Assembly (NCBI GenBank): GCA_024998815.1 | Contig: JACEUQ010000001.1 | Span: 1,116,001-1,180,000 of the forward strand | Direction of reading: 5' to 3' | DNA from: Opitutus sp. | Lineage (GTDB): Bacteria > Verrucomicrobiota > Verrucomicrobiia > Opitutales > Opitutaceae | Length of the DNA stretch: 64,000 bases | Part shown: positions 35,257 to 44,830 of the stretch, piece by piece | How the letters are laid out: every line of letters begins with the position of its first letter | Position numbering within the stretch: the first letter of the stretch is position 1 | Program-made: the position numbers and the translations under genes | Notes under the pieces: generated by a model | What the model was told of the DNA's origin: nothing | The model's input: the letters and a program-made list of their open reading frames with translations, nothing else | Databases searched by the model: none

Positions 35257-35353
35257 TGCGGAGGTGCGTCGTCCCCCCCCTTTTTCACACGCTTTTCCTG
35301 TGTTTTAGGACTTATGCGCTAAATTAACCGCGCTTTGTGTCGATAAGACACGC

Positions 35354-36577
35354 GTGGCTGGATTCGTTCATCGTTCATCGCTACCGACAACGCCTTCTAG
35401 ACAGGGTGATTTTGTGGAGCCAGAGAGCGGCAAACTCGCCTTGGTCCTAGCTGGTGGAGGCGCGCGCGCGGCCTATCAAGTCGGCTTCCTCCGGCAGATG
35501 TCTCGGCATTTCCCCGAGCTCAATTTCCCGGTTTTAACCGGCGTGTCGGCCGGCGCGATCAATGCCGCCCACCTCGCCAACACCGCGGATGACTTTCCCG
35601 TGGCGATGGAAAAACTCGTCAACTTGTGGGAGGGCCTGACCATTGATCAGGTTTTCCGCACCGACCTGCCGGCGATCGCCTCGATCATGTCGAAATGGGC
35701 GCTGCGCCTCGTTTCCGGCGGCATGTACCTGTCGCCCCCCGCCCGCGGAATGGTGGACAACACCCCGCTGCGCCGCTTTTTGGAAAAGGCCCTCGGTTCG
35801 ACTGACGGACATCTGCCGGGCGTGGAGGAAAACATCCGCACTGGCCGGTTGAGCGCACTCGGCCTGACCACCACCAACTACACCAACGGCGAATCCAACA
35901 CGTGGATTCAGGGCTCCAACTTGAGCGATTGGGAGCGTCCCGGCCGCCGTAGCATCCAGGACCGAATCTCCATCGATCACATCATGGCGTCGAGCGCCCT
36001 GCCTCTGTTTTTCCCGGCCGGCCAGATCGGCAACGACTGGCACGGCGACGGCGGCGTGCGCCTGACCTCGCCCCTCTCACCCGCGATGCATTTGGGCGCC
36101 AACCGGATGATCGCCATTTCAACCCAATATACCGGATTCCACCGCCCGAGTGCCCTCAGCCAGTCGCCCCACGAATACCCGTCTCCGGCCACCCTCATTG
36201 GCCTGATGCTGGACTCCGTTTTTTTGGACATGCTCGACTACGACGCGCTCAACACCCGCCGCGTCAACGCCCTGCTCGAAGCCCACTCGCATCCGCAGGA
36301 CACCGGCCTGCACCCGGTGCAACTGCTGCTCGTCCGTCCGTCCGTAGACCTCACGGTACTCGCCAACGAGTACGAATCGCGGCTGCCGCGCACCTTCCGC
36401 TTCGCGACCCGCGGTCTGGGTACCCGTGAAGCCCGCCGTTCGGACATGCTCGCCACCCTGCTTTTCGAACACGGCTACATCCGCCGCATGATCGCCATCG
36501 GTGAAAGCGATTGCACCAAACGCCTCGACGAAATCGCCGCCTTCCTCGCCCTCACCCCCGCTCGGATTAACCACTAA
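35354..36577 (+). CDS. Patatin-like phospholipase
   Basis: A protein of up to 407 residues. The patatin core is clear: oxyanion loop GGGARAAYQVGFL, nucleophile elbow GVSAGAIN (G-x-S-x-G) and the catalytic Asp in DGGVRLTSPL, which gives the Ser-Asp dyad of the family. Such enzymes release fatty acids from membrane or storage lipids. No signal peptide is evident. The start is uncertain: GTG at 35354, or a GTG nearer the core (about 35414, before EPESGKLALVL). The beta-oxidation genes follow about 250 bp downstream on the same strand; use of the freed acids by them is an inference. Confidence 0.87.
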   Translation: MAGFVHRSSLPTTPSRQGDFVEPESGKLALVLAGGGARAAYQVGFLRQMSRHFPELNFPVLTGVSAGAINAAHLANTADDFPVAMEKLVNLWEGLTIDQVFRTDLPAIASIMSKWALRLVSGGMYLSPPARGMVDNTPLRRFLEKALGSTDGHLPGVEENIRTGRLSALGLTTTNYTNGESNTWIQGSNLSDWERPGRRSIQDRISIDHIMASSALPLFFPAGQIGNDWHGDGGVRLTSPLSPAMHLGANRMIAISTQYTGFHRPSALSQSPHEYPSPATLIGLMLDSVFLDMLDYDALNTRRVNALLEAHSHPQDTGLHPVQLLLVRPSVDLTVLANEYESRLPRTFRFATRGLGTREARRSDMLATLLFEHGYIRRMIAIGESDCTKRLDEIAAFLALTPARINH

Positions 36578-36611
36578 GCGGCACGACTGCCCCCCACCAC
36601 CGATCCCGTTT

Positions 36612-36642
36612 AACCACTGATGAGCACTCATAAACCCTCATC
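36612..36642. repeat. Family H half element
   Basis: Reads ttaaccactgatgagcactc then ataaaccct, similar to the left arm of the full element at 39621-39730. It lies in the 249-base gap before the CoA-ligase gene, in which no gene is seen. Confidence 0.5.
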
Positions 36643-36826
36643 CAATCCCAACCGGCCTTACTCCGTGCCCTCCGTGTCGGCGCTCCGGCTCGGCTCGGTG
36701 ATATCCTCCTAAATTTCGCCTCTGTTTCCGCCCACCTTCCTCGCGCTTACCCCAACACTGGCCAAGGTTTAACCCCCTCAGCAACGTTCTCTTATCCCCT
36801 CAGTAACGTTCTCTTAACACCTCCCC

Positions 36827-38317
36827 ATGTCCGCATTCTCCAATAAGGACTCCTGGCAGCACTTGGATCGGGAAAAAACCCAAGCCGCCCAAGGTCAACG
36901 CCTCCACCGTTACCTGCGCGACTGCGTGCTGCCCTTCTCGGTGCAGTACCAACGCGTTTTTAAAGAACACGGGCTCACCGCCGACGACATCCGCAGCGTC
37001 GCCGACCTGCAAAAGATCCCCTTCACCTCGAAGGAAGACCTGTTGCCCACGACCGAAAACCCGCGGCGCACGCTGGACTTCGTGCTCAAGCCTGACCCCA
37101 AGGTTCTGGCCCGCCGCCCGTCCACGATCCTGCGCGCGTTGCTCAAAGGCCGCGACCGGGTGAAGGCCGAACTGGACCGCGAATGGCGGCCTATTTTTAT
37201 GACCAGCACCACCGGGCGCTCCACCGAGCCGGTGCCGTTTTTGTACACCCAGTACGACATCGCCAAAATGGGCCTGGGCAGCGGACGCATCGTCGAAATC
37301 GGCAACGTCCAACCTGACGAGCGCATGGTGAACATGTTCCCGTTCGCCCCACACCTGGCGTTTTGGTACATGTATTATGCGGGCATCGATCGGAACGTGT
37401 TTTCGTTGTCCACCGGTGGCGGCCGGGTGATGGGAACCGAGGGCAACATCCGCGCCATCCTGAAGCTCAAACCCCAGGTGATCGTCGGCATGCCGACGTT
37501 CCTTTACCACGTGTTGCAACAAGCCGTGGAGCAGAAGACCCAGCTCCCCGGTATCCGACTTTTGGTGCTCGGCGGCGACAAAGTCCCGGCCGGCACCCGC
37601 CGCAAACTCGGGCAGTTGTGTGCCCAGGTCGGCTCGCCCGACGTGAAGGTCATGGCCACGTACGGCTTCACCGAAGCCAAATTCGCCTGGACGGAATGCC
37701 CGATCACCCCCGGCACCCCGCCACCCGGCTACCACCTGTACGCCGACCAAGGAATTGTGGAAATCATCGACCCGGAGACGGGCAAAGTTTTGCCCGACGG
37801 CCAGGGTGGCGAGATCGTGTGGACCCCGCTCGACCAACGCGGAACTGTCGTGTTGCGCTACCGCACCGGCGACCGCTGCGAACACGGCACCACGTGGGAA
37901 CCGTGCCCGTGCTGCGGCCGCCGCCTTCCGCGCCTAGTGGGCAATATTTCGCGTGTTTCCGACGTCCACGCCCTGCGCTTTCAGAAAATCAAGGGTACCA
38001 TCGTCGACTTCAACGAACTGGAACGCGCCCTCGACGACCTGCCCGGCCTGGGTGCGTGGCAAATCGAACTTCGCAAGGCCCATGACGACTTCCTCGATCT
38101 CGACGAAATCAACGTCCACGTCACCGCCACCACGGCGGCCGACGAAGATCACCTGCACCACACCGTGCGCGAGCTGTTACACGCGCACTTCGAAATCAGC
38201 CCGAACAAAATCCTCACCCACACCGCCGAGGAGATGCGCACCTTGCAAAAGGTGGGCGTCGCCCTGAAGGAACAAAAGGTCGTGGACAACCGCCCGAAAA
38301 CGGAAGCCCGCACATGA
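36827..38317 (+). CDS. PaaK-like AMP-forming CoA ligase
   Basis: A 496-residue member of the phenylacetate-CoA ligase / coenzyme F390 synthetase branch of adenylate-forming enzymes. The P-loop-like segment TSTTGRSTEPVPFLYT, the YGFTEAKFAW motif and the hinge region YRTGDRCEH are visible, and the C-terminal lid domain follows (about 385-490). A CPCCGRRLP segment is reminiscent of the Cys-rich site present in many PaaK-family proteins. The substrate is probably a fatty or aryl acid. It is coupled to the thiolase gene by an ATGA overlap, and a FadB-type and an acyl-CoA dehydrogenase gene follow, so activation of an acid for beta-oxidation is the natural reading. Confidence 0.83.
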   Translation: MSAFSNKDSWQHLDREKTQAAQGQRLHRYLRDCVLPFSVQYQRVFKEHGLTADDIRSVADLQKIPFTSKEDLLPTTENPRRTLDFVLKPDPKVLARRPSTILRALLKGRDRVKAELDREWRPIFMTSTTGRSTEPVPFLYTQYDIAKMGLGSGRIVEIGNVQPDERMVNMFPFAPHLAFWYMYYAGIDRNVFSLSTGGGRVMGTEGNIRAILKLKPQVIVGMPTFLYHVLQQAVEQKTQLPGIRLLVLGGDKVPAGTRRKLGQLCAQVGSPDVKVMATYGFTEAKFAWTECPITPGTPPPGYHLYADQGIVEIIDPETGKVLPDGQGGEIVWTPLDQRGTVVLRYRTGDRCEHGTTWEPCPCCGRRLPRLVGNISRVSDVHALRFQKIKGTIVDFNELERALDDLPGLGAWQIELRKAHDDFLDLDEINVHVTATTAADEDHLHHTVRELLHAHFEISPNKILTHTAEEMRTLQKVGVALKEQKVVDNRPKTEART

Positions 38318-39606
38318 AAACACCCCTCTACATTGTCGCCGGAGCCCGCACCCCGTTCTGCAAAATGGGCACCGAGTTGGCCTCCTCCGACGCGGTCGAA
38401 CTCGGCCGCACCGCCGTCGCCGCCGTGCTCGCCAAAACCGGCATCGACCCCGCGCTCATCAACGAGGTCATCTTCGGCTGTGTCGGCCAACCCCTGGACG
38501 CGGCGAATGTTTCCCGCGTCATCGCCCTGCGCGCCGGCATTCCCTCGCAGGTCACCGCCATCACCGTGCACCGCAACTGCGCCTCGGGTTTCGAGGCGAT
38601 CACCCAAGCAGCCGAGAAAATCGCCGCCGGCCGGGGTGACATTTTTCTAGTGGGTGGCGCAGAAAGCATGAGCAATTACCCGCTTATTTATAACGCAAGC
38701 GCGGTGCGCAAATTCTCCGTCCTTTCCCGCGCCAAATCGCTGCCGCAAAAACTCGCCGCCTTCCTGCGTTTCCGCCCCGCCGATTTTTCCCCGCAGATCA
38801 GTCTTATGCTCGGCCTCACCGATCCCGTGTGCGGCCTCAACATGGGCCAGACCGCCGAACTGCTCGCCCGCGATTGGCGCCTGAGCCGCGAGCAGCAGGA
38901 TCAGTTCGCCCTGCGTTCCCACCTCAACGCAGGAGCCGCCCGCGACCGCCACGTCGCCGAAATCACGCCCGTTTACCCACGCAACTGCCGTGCGCCCACC
39001 CCCGCCGCCATCACCCAGGACAACGGCGTGCGCGCCGCCCAGACGATTGAAGCCCTGCAAAAGCTGCGTCCGCTCTTTGACCGCCTCGGCGGCACCGTGA
39101 CGGCCGGCAACGCCTCCCAAGTCACCGACGGCGCCTGCGCGCTACTGGTGATGAGTGAGGCAGGTCTCAAACGCACCGGCCTGACGCCCATCGGCCGGTT
39201 GATCGACTACGCCTACGCTGGCTGCGAACCCGCGCGTATGGGCTTGGGCCCGTTGTACGCCATCGCCAAAGCCGAAGAACGCAGCGGCCTGACTATGGCT
39301 GACGCCGACCTGATCGAAATCAACGAGGCCTTCGCCGCGCAGGTTCTCGCCTGCCAAGCCGGGGCCAAATCCGCCGACTATGCCCGCGCGCACCTCGGTC
39401 GCACCACCGCGCTGGGCGAGATCCCCGACGCCAAACTCAACGTCAACGGCGGCGGCATCGCGTTGGGCCATCCGGTGGGTTCGACCGGTGCGCGCCTGGT
39501 GCTGACGTCGCTCCTGGAACTGCAACGCCGCAAAGCCCGCCGAGCGCTGGTTTCGTTGTGCATCGGCGGCGGCCAAGGCGGCGCGCTCTGGCTCGAAGCC
39601 GCCTAA
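38314..39606 (+). CDS. Acetyl-CoA acyltransferase (thiolase, FadA/FadI type)
   Basis: A 430-residue thiolase. The acyl-accepting cysteine is C89 in [10 protein letters not shown], the general-base histidine lies in [16 protein letters not shown], and the second cysteine in CIGGGQGGA. The segment [13 protein letters not shown] belongs to the cap typical of trifunctional-type thiolases. It cleaves 3-ketoacyl-CoA with CoA to acetyl-CoA and a shortened acyl-CoA, the last step of beta-oxidation. It overlaps the ligase gene by four bases and precedes the FadB-type gene by about 150 bp holding a family H repeat. The length and lack of a signal peptide fit a cytosolic enzyme. Confidence 0.93.
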   Translation: MKTPLYIVAGARTPFCKMGTELASSDAVELGRTAVAAVLAKTGIDPALINEVIFGCVGQPLDAANVSRVIALRAGIPSQVTAITVHRNCASGFEAITQAAEKIAAGRGDIFLVGGAESMSNYPLIYNASAVRKFSVLSRAKSLPQKLAAFLRFRPADFSPQISLMLGLTDPVCGLNMGQTAELLARDWRLSREQQDQFALRSHLNAGAARDRHVAEITPVYPRNCRAPTPAAITQDNGVRAAQTIEALQKLRPLFDRLGGTVTAGNASQVTDGACALLVMSEAGLKRTGLTPIGRLIDYAYAGCEPARMGLGPLYAIAKAEERSGLTMADADLIEINEAFAAQVLACQAGAKSADYARAHLGRTTALGEIPDAKLNVNGGGIALGHPVGSTGARLVLTSLLELQRRKARRALVSLCIGGGQGGALWLEAA

Positions 39607-39620
39607 ATACTGAACGGAAT

Positions 39621-39730
39621 TTTTAACCACTAATGACCACTCATTTTCACTAATAGGGAAATACGCCGAATCAAACTGCCGAAAATTTCCGACCTCCGGA
39701 TTAGTGCCCCTTAGTGGCCATTAGTGGTTA
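39621..39730. repeat. Family H inverted repeat (taaccactaatgaccactca)
   Basis: Left arm ttaaccactaatgaccactc then attttcactaat; right arm attagtgccccttagtggcc then attagtggtta, inverted with mismatches. It lies between the thiolase and FadB-type genes. Confidence 0.75.
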
Positions 39731-39758
39731 CCCCCTCCCCGCCCCAACCCACCCCGCC

Positions 39759-41861
39759 ATGAATATTACCCGCCAAATCGATGCCGACGGCGTTTGCACC
39801 CTGCTGTTCGACCGCGCTGGTTCGTCGGCCAACGTTTTTGACCGCGCCACGCTCGAAGAACTCGACGGCCACCTCGCCGCCTTGGAAAGCCACGCGGGGT
39901 TGCGCGGGGTCATCCTCGCCAGCGCCAAGGACAAAATCTTCATCGCCGGCGCCGACCTCCACGAGTTCGTGACCAACCCCGACCCCAAAATTTTGGGCGA
40001 CATCGTCGATCTCGGCCACCGCGTCTTTAACCGCCTTAATCACCTCACCGTGCCCTCGGTCGCGGCCATCCATGGCATCTGCCTGGGCGGCGGCTGCGAA
40101 CTCGCGCTGGCCTGCGACTGGCGCGTCGGCTCCGACGGCAAAGAAACCAAAATCGGCCTGCCCGAAACACAACTCGGCATCCTGCCAGCATGGGGCGGTT
40201 CGGTGCGCCTGCCCGCGCTCATCGGTTTGCCCGCGGCGTTGGGCCTGATTCTCACCGGCCGCCAACTCGCCGGCGTTCCCGCCAAAAAACTCGGTGTGAT
40301 CGACGAACTTGCTCACCCCGAATACCTGCGCGAAGCCGCCCGCAAGCAGCTCGCCCAGGGCAAACGCCCCGCACCCGCCTTCCGCGCTGCCCATCTGCCG
40401 ATCGCCCGCCACCTCATCGCGTCCAAAGCCCGCCGCGACGTTTTGGCCAAAACCCACGGCCACTACCCCGCCCCGCTCAAAGCGATCGAGGTCTGCACCG
40501 CCGCCCTCGGACTCGCCGCCGACGCCGGTTTTGATCTGGAAAAAGAGGCGTTCCTCGCCCTCATCCGCACCCCAGCGTGTCGTAGCCTGCTAAGCATTTT
40601 CTTCCTGCAAGAACGCGCCAAAAAACTGCCCTGCCCGCTCCCCGCCGAACCCCTGCCGGTGCGCCGTGTCGCGGTGGTGGGCGCCGGCGTCATGGGCGCG
40701 GGCATCGCGCAATGGGCCAGTGCGCGCGGCCTGCCCGTTATCCTCAAAGATGTCGCCCCCGACGCCCTCGCCCGCGGCCTGCGAACCATCGAAACGCTGT
40801 TCACCGAAGCCGCCAAAAAACGCGTCTTCACCCCGGCCGAAGCCGCCGCCGGCATGAACCGCGTTACCCCGGTCTGCACCAGCGTGCCGCTGACCGGCGT
40901 GGATCTGGTGATGGAGGCGGCGCTCGAAAAACTCGAAGCCAAGCAGGCGATTTTCCGCGATCTGGAAAAGCACGCCCGCCCCGACACGGTGCTGGCCACC
41001 AACACCTCGGCGTTGTCCATCGACGCGATCGCTGCGCCGCTGGAACACCCCGAGCGCGTGGTGGGAATCCACTTTTTCAACCCAGTTAACCGCATGCAAC
41101 TCGTCGAGTTGGTCCGAGGTCCGCGCACCTCGGCGGCCACGCTCGCCACCGCGCTGCAGTTCACCAAGGCGATCGGCAAGCTGCCGGTAATCGTCAACGA
41201 CTCGCCCGGCTTTTTGGTTAACCGCATCTTGATGCCTTACCTGGTCGAGTCGGTGCGATTGTTCCGCGAAGGCCACGCCCCCTCCAAAATCGACCGGCTG
41301 ATGCTCGCCTTCGGCATGCCAATGGGCCCGCTGCGTTTGGCCGACGAGGTCGGTTTGGACGTGGCCCAACACGTGGCGCAGGACCTCGCCAAACGCCTCA
41401 AAAACCCCATGCCGACCGACGACACGCTGCCGCAGATGATTGCGAAAGGCTGGCTCGGTAAAAAGTCCGGCTGCGGGTTTTATACGCACCCCAAAACCAA
41501 GGGAGCCAAGTCGGGTGCAAACCCCGGTCTGAGCACCTTGTTTATCCCCACAGCCGACTGCCGACGCTCCACCGACGAAGAGATCGTCGACCGCCTGGTG
41601 TTGATCATGATCAACGAAGCCGCGCGCTGTTTGGCGGAAGGCGTGGTGGCGGCCCCGGAAGACGTCGATTTCGGCATGATTTTGGGCACCGGTTGGGCGC
41701 CGTTCCGCGGCGGCCCGCTGCGGCACGCCGACACCGTTGGCACCACCGAAGTGGTGGCGCGGCTAGACAGTTTGGCCAAGGACGTGGCGCCACATTTCGC
41801 CCCCTGCGACCACCTGCGAGCGCTGGCGAAGGCCGGCAAGGGGTTTTACCCCAAGAGCTGA
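39759..41861 (+). CDS. FadB/FadJ-type enoyl-CoA hydratase / 3-hydroxyacyl-CoA dehydrogenase
   Basis: A 700-residue fusion. Residues 1-190 form the crotonase domain (GADLHEFV oxyanion segment, GICLGGGCELALACD, and the catalytic Glu in GLPETQLGILPAWGG). The NAD-binding domain begins near residue 301 (VAVVGAGVMGAGIAQW), with IHFFNPVNRMQLVELV and NDSPGFLVNRIL, then two 3HCDH C-terminal domains. It hydrates enoyl-CoA and oxidises the resulting 3-hydroxyacyl-CoA, and is expected to pair with the upstream thiolase as the alpha chain of the trifunctional complex. ATG at 39759 starts the conserved MNITRQIDADGVCTLLF; the upstream extension from 39714 is repeat sequence. Confidence 0.93.
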   Translation: MNITRQIDADGVCTLLFDRAGSSANVFDRATLEELDGHLAALESHAGLRGVILASAKDKIFIAGADLHEFVTNPDPKILGDIVDLGHRVFNRLNHLTVPSVAAIHGICLGGGCELALACDWRVGSDGKETKIGLPETQLGILPAWGGSVRLPALIGLPAALGLILTGRQLAGVPAKKLGVIDELAHPEYLREAARKQLAQGKRPAPAFRAAHLPIARHLIASKARRDVLAKTHGHYPAPLKAIEVCTAALGLAADAGFDLEKEAFLALIRTPACRSLLSIFFLQERAKKLPCPLPAEPLPVRRVAVVGAGVMGAGIAQWASARGLPVILKDVAPDALARGLRTIETLFTEAAKKRVFTPAEAAAGMNRVTPVCTSVPLTGVDLVMEAALEKLEAKQAIFRDLEKHARPDTVLATNTSALSIDAIAAPLEHPERVVGIHFFNPVNRMQLVELVRGPRTSAATLATALQFTKAIGKLPVIVNDSPGFLVNRILMPYLVESVRLFREGHAPSKIDRLMLAFGMPMGPLRLADEVGLDVAQHVAQDLAKRLKNPMPTDDTLPQMIAKGWLGKKSGCGFYTHPKTKGAKSGANPGLSTLFIPTADCRRSTDEEIVDRLVLIMINEAARCLAEGVVAAPEDVDFGMILGTGWAPFRGGPLRHADTVGTTEVVARLDSLAKDVAPHFAPCDHLRALAKAGKGFYPKS

Positions 41862-41869
41862 GGACCGGT

Positions 41870-41970
41870 GGCCAATGACCAATTCCCAATGTCCAATGCC
41901 CAATGTCCAACCGGGGCCCAACCCCTGCGCCAATTGAACGGTCAACGTTGAATGTTGGATGTTGAACGTT
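41870..41970. repeat. Family E simple repeats (caatgtccaatg / gttgaatgttgg)
   Basis: Runs of near-repeats of 7-10 bases (ccaatgaccaattcccaatg, then ccaatgcccaatgtccaa, and gttgaatgttggatgttga). The other strand would translate as IGHWSLVIG-like peptides. The fuller cluster is at 44892-45026. Confidence 0.65.
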
Positions 41971-41993
41971 CGCCGCCGCTCCGAAACTCCGCC

Positions 41994-42099
41994 CTCTTTC
42001 TCTTTCTTCTTAATCTTAATCTTTCTCTTTCGCCCCTCCTTTACCGACTCAGACCAAGCCCCTGACGAACGATTAGGATAAAGAGTAACGAGAAAGATT
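41994..42099. repeat. Family D inverted repeat
   Basis: Left arm ctctttctctttcttcttaa then tcttaatctttctc; right arm gaacgattaggataaagagt then aacgagaaagattta. It ends 20 bases before the acyl-CoA dehydrogenase start, so it lies in that gene's leader. Confidence 0.78.
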
Positions 42100-42118
42100 T
42101 AATACCCCAAAAACCCCA

Positions 42119-44005
42119 ATGAACCCCACCGACGACACCCCTAGCAATATCGACACCTCAAAGATGACGCAGGGCCAACGTGAGGCCCTCGAAATGACAG
42201 AGTCGGCCCGTAGCGAATCCACCTACCGCAGCTACGTCGGCGACTTGTTCATGGGCCGCTTTTCCCTCGAACACATTTACCCCTTCCCGCTGCAATCCGC
42301 CGCCGATGCCACCGCCGGCCGCCCGTTCCTCAGCGAACTCGAGCATATCTTAAAAAAGGAGGTCGACGCGGACCGCATCGACACTGAGGGAGAAATCCCC
42401 GACGCCCTGATCAAACGCCTCGGCAGTCTCGGCGCTTTTGGCATCAAAATCCCCAAGGAATACGGCGGCCTGGGCCTGTCCCAACTCAACTACTCCAAGG
42501 CGGCCGTGCTGCTGGGCAGCGTTGATGGTAACCTCACCGCGCTGCTCTCCGCCCACCAATCCATCGGCGTGCCTCAGCCGCTCAAAATGTTCGGCACCCC
42601 CGAGCAGAAAAAAAAGTACCTCCCGCGCGTGGCTCGGGGCGAGATTTCCGCCTTCGCGCTGACCGAAAACGGCGTCGGCTCCGACCCCGCGCGAATGGAA
42701 ACCCGCGCCGAACCCACCCCCGACGGCAAAGACTTCATCATTAACGGCGAAAAGCTCTGGTGCACCAACGGCGTCAAAGCCGGCGTGATCATCGTCATGG
42801 CGCGCACGCCCGACAAGGTGGTTAACGGCAAACCGCGTACCCAAATCACCGCCTTCTTGGTCGAGATGAACGAGCCGGGCGTTGAGGTGGTGACGCGCTG
42901 CCGCTTCATGGGCCTGCGCGCGCTTTACAACGGCGTGGTCCGCTTCACCAACGTGCGCATCTCGCGCGACGCGATCGTCGGCGGCGAGGGTCGCGGCCTC
43001 AAGGTCGCCCTCACCACGCTCAACACCGGCCGCCTCACGATTCCGGCCGGTTGCGTGGGTTTTATGAAACGCTGCCTCGGTTATTCGCGCGAATGGGCAG
43101 CCAGCCGCATCCAGTGGGGCGCGGCGGTGGGCCAACACGAGGCGATCGCCAGCAAACTCGCCCGCATGGCCGCCAACACCTTCGCCAACGAGGCCATGGT
43201 CATGCTCACCTCGGCGCTGGTCGACCGCGACAAGGCCGACATCCGCCTGGAGGCCGCGATGTGCAAACTCTGGGGCTCGGAAGCGGCCTGGCAGGCGGTC
43301 GACGACACCATGCAAATCCGCGGCGGGCGCGGCTACGAAACCGCGTCCTCGCTCAAAAACCGCGGCGAAGAGCCCGTGCCGGTGGAGCGCATGATGCGCG
43401 ACAGCCGCATCAACCTGATTTTCGAAGGCTCCACGGAAATCATGCATCTGTTTTTGGCCCGCGAAGCGCTCGACCCGCACCTCAAGGTGGCGGGCACCGT
43501 GCTCGATTCGCGCCAACCGCTGGGCAAACGTGCGGCGGCGGCGGTCAAAGCCGGTGCGTTTTACGCGCTCTGGTACCCGAAGTTATTTCTCCCCAGCGGC
43601 GGCGTGCCCTCCGACCTGACGCCCGCCTGTAAACCAGCGCTCGCCTATGTGTCACGCACCTGCCGCCGACTCGGGCGCACACTTTTCCACGCAATGGCGC
43701 TCAACGGCCCGAAACTGGAAAAACGGCAGGTGTTGCTGGCGCGCATTGTGGACATCGGCACGGAGCTCTTTGCGATCTCGGCAACCGCGCTGTATGCGGA
43801 TGCATTGATCAAACAAGGCGCCCCAGGCCATAACCGCGAGGATGTGGAGAACCTGATGAAGACCTTCACGACGCAGTCGCAGCGGCGGATCGGTCTGGCG
43901 TTTGCCGGTATCGGCAAAAACCACGACCACGGCGACTACGCTCTGGCGCAGAAGATCCTCGACCCGGCCCACCACACCCAGTTGCGCGAAGGGATCGTTG
44001 GATAA
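42119..44005 (+). CDS. Acyl-CoA dehydrogenase, long (VLCAD-like) form
   Basis: A 628-residue flavoenzyme. The acyl-CoA dehydrogenase core covers about 65-450: FGIKIPKEYGGLGLSQLNY, the FAD-side signature FALTENGVGSDPARMET, INGEKLWCTNG, and the C-terminal signature QIRGGRGYETAS, with the final FEGSTEIMHL. The additional ~170 residues after the core are the extension found in very-long-chain dehydrogenases. It carries out the first oxidation step of beta-oxidation on probably long-chain acyl-CoA. It follows the FadB-type gene by 257 bp of repeats. All four beta-oxidation genes lie on the same strand, though the repeats may divide the transcript. Confidence 0.92.
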   Translation: MNPTDDTPSNIDTSKMTQGQREALEMTESARSESTYRSYVGDLFMGRFSLEHIYPFPLQSAADATAGRPFLSELEHILKKEVDADRIDTEGEIPDALIKRLGSLGAFGIKIPKEYGGLGLSQLNYSKAAVLLGSVDGNLTALLSAHQSIGVPQPLKMFGTPEQKKKYLPRVARGEISAFALTENGVGSDPARMETRAEPTPDGKDFIINGEKLWCTNGVKAGVIIVMARTPDKVVNGKPRTQITAFLVEMNEPGVEVVTRCRFMGLRALYNGVVRFTNVRISRDAIVGGEGRGLKVALTTLNTGRLTIPAGCVGFMKRCLGYSREWAASRIQWGAAVGQHEAIASKLARMAANTFANEAMVMLTSALVDRDKADIRLEAAMCKLWGSEAAWQAVDDTMQIRGGRGYETASSLKNRGEEPVPVERMMRDSRINLIFEGSTEIMHLFLAREALDPHLKVAGTVLDSRQPLGKRAAAAVKAGAFYALWYPKLFLPSGGVPSDLTPACKPALAYVSRTCRRLGRTLFHAMALNGPKLEKRQVLLARIVDIGTELFAISATALYADALIKQGAPGHNREDVENLMKTFTTQSQRRIGLAFAGIGKNHDHGDYALAQKILDPAHHTQLREGIVG

Positions 44006-44551
44006 CGATGCCGTTGATACCACCTCGACGACCGAGGCATAGAACCGAACCGTTTTTTACCGCTAATGGGCGAGACGCCCATGCCACGCCAAGCCCACGG
44101 GCGGGACGCCCGTGCCACGTCGGATGAGTCTGAGCGCCTTGGGCGTCCCGCCCCGTTTTTGGTTCGCAACGTGGCATGGGCGTCTCGCCCATAAGTTTGA
44201 CTTAAAAGTGGTTATGCCTGCGCGCCCCATGCCTTGCAGACATTGCGGTTAAGCCAGATCGATCCGACCTTCGTGTCATTTCGTGGGTTTCATGGGCACA
44301 TCTCTGCCGCTTAATTCACGAACCGCTGCGCGGGGCAAAATTTCGCTTGCTCACGCCGTGGGGTTTATAGAACTTGGCCGCCTGCGTTAGTGTCGCTCCG
44401 TCGGTTACGGGGTGGCACCACGACTGGTCTGGCATTCCGCCAGATTAGAACGGTGACGCCGGCAAACGCCGTGGTGCAAACCATGACGGGCGCGGGTGGC
44501 ACGGAACCCTCACCGGTTCCCTACAGTTGTGTAACTTATTCAAATAAAACC
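44006..44551. other. Spacer with a family J repeat and the rpsO leader
   Basis: No gene is recognised in these 546 bases. The first half holds a family J inverted repeat (44061-44193) and atgccttgcagacattgcgg at 44230, a variant of the outer repeat near 13473. The second half, about 44320-44551, is the rpsO upstream region and probably holds its promoter and leader (ttgctc at 44350 with tttata at 44363 is a weak candidate). Confidence 0.55.
44061..44193. repeat. Family J inverted repeat
   Basis: Left arm taatgggcgagacgcccatg then ccacgc; right arm acgtggcatgggcgtctcgc then ccat. It contains an inner pair (gggcgggacgcccgtgccacg... / ...cttgggcgtcccgcccc). It lies downstream of the acyl-CoA dehydrogenase gene. 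Confidence 0.83.
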
Positions 44552-44815
44552 ATGTCCACCGTCGTTAAGCCCGAAATCATCTCCGCCTACAAAATTCACG
44601 ATACCGATACCGGTTCGTCCGAAGTTCAGGTTGCCCTGCTGACTGCTCGCATCAATCACTTGACCGAGCACCTGCGCACGCACCGCAAGGATTTCCACAG
44701 CCGCCGCGGCCTGTTGCAGATGGCCTCCCGCCGTCGCAAGCTGCTCGACTACTTGAAGCGCCACAATCTGCCCAAGTACAACGAGTTGCTCCAGCGCCTG
44801 AGCCTCCGCAAGTAA
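44552..44815 (+). CDS. rpsO: 30S ribosomal protein S15
   Basis: An 87-residue S15: [20 protein letters not shown], then [20 protein letters not shown] and [20 protein letters not shown], the full conserved set. It binds the 16S rRNA central domain early in 30S assembly. ATG at 44552 is chosen since the family starts a few residues before this motif; reading from 44390 would add 54 unrelated residues. It is followed by a strong terminator and then pnp, the same order as in E. coli. Confidence 0.97.
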   Translation: MSTVVKPEIISAYKIHDTDTGSSEVQVALLTARINHLTEHLRTHRKDFHSRRGLLQMASRRRKLLDYLKRHNLPKYNELLQRLSLRK

Positions 44816-44830
44816 TTGCCCCCTTCAGTC

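Larger units (their letters stand above)
35020..35353. other. Gene-free spacer with family A and B repeats
   Basis: No gene in these 334 bases. They hold a family B arm (35064-35094) and a family A inverted repeat (35132-35256). The last ~95 bases before the patatin gene likely contain its promoter. Confidence 0.65.
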
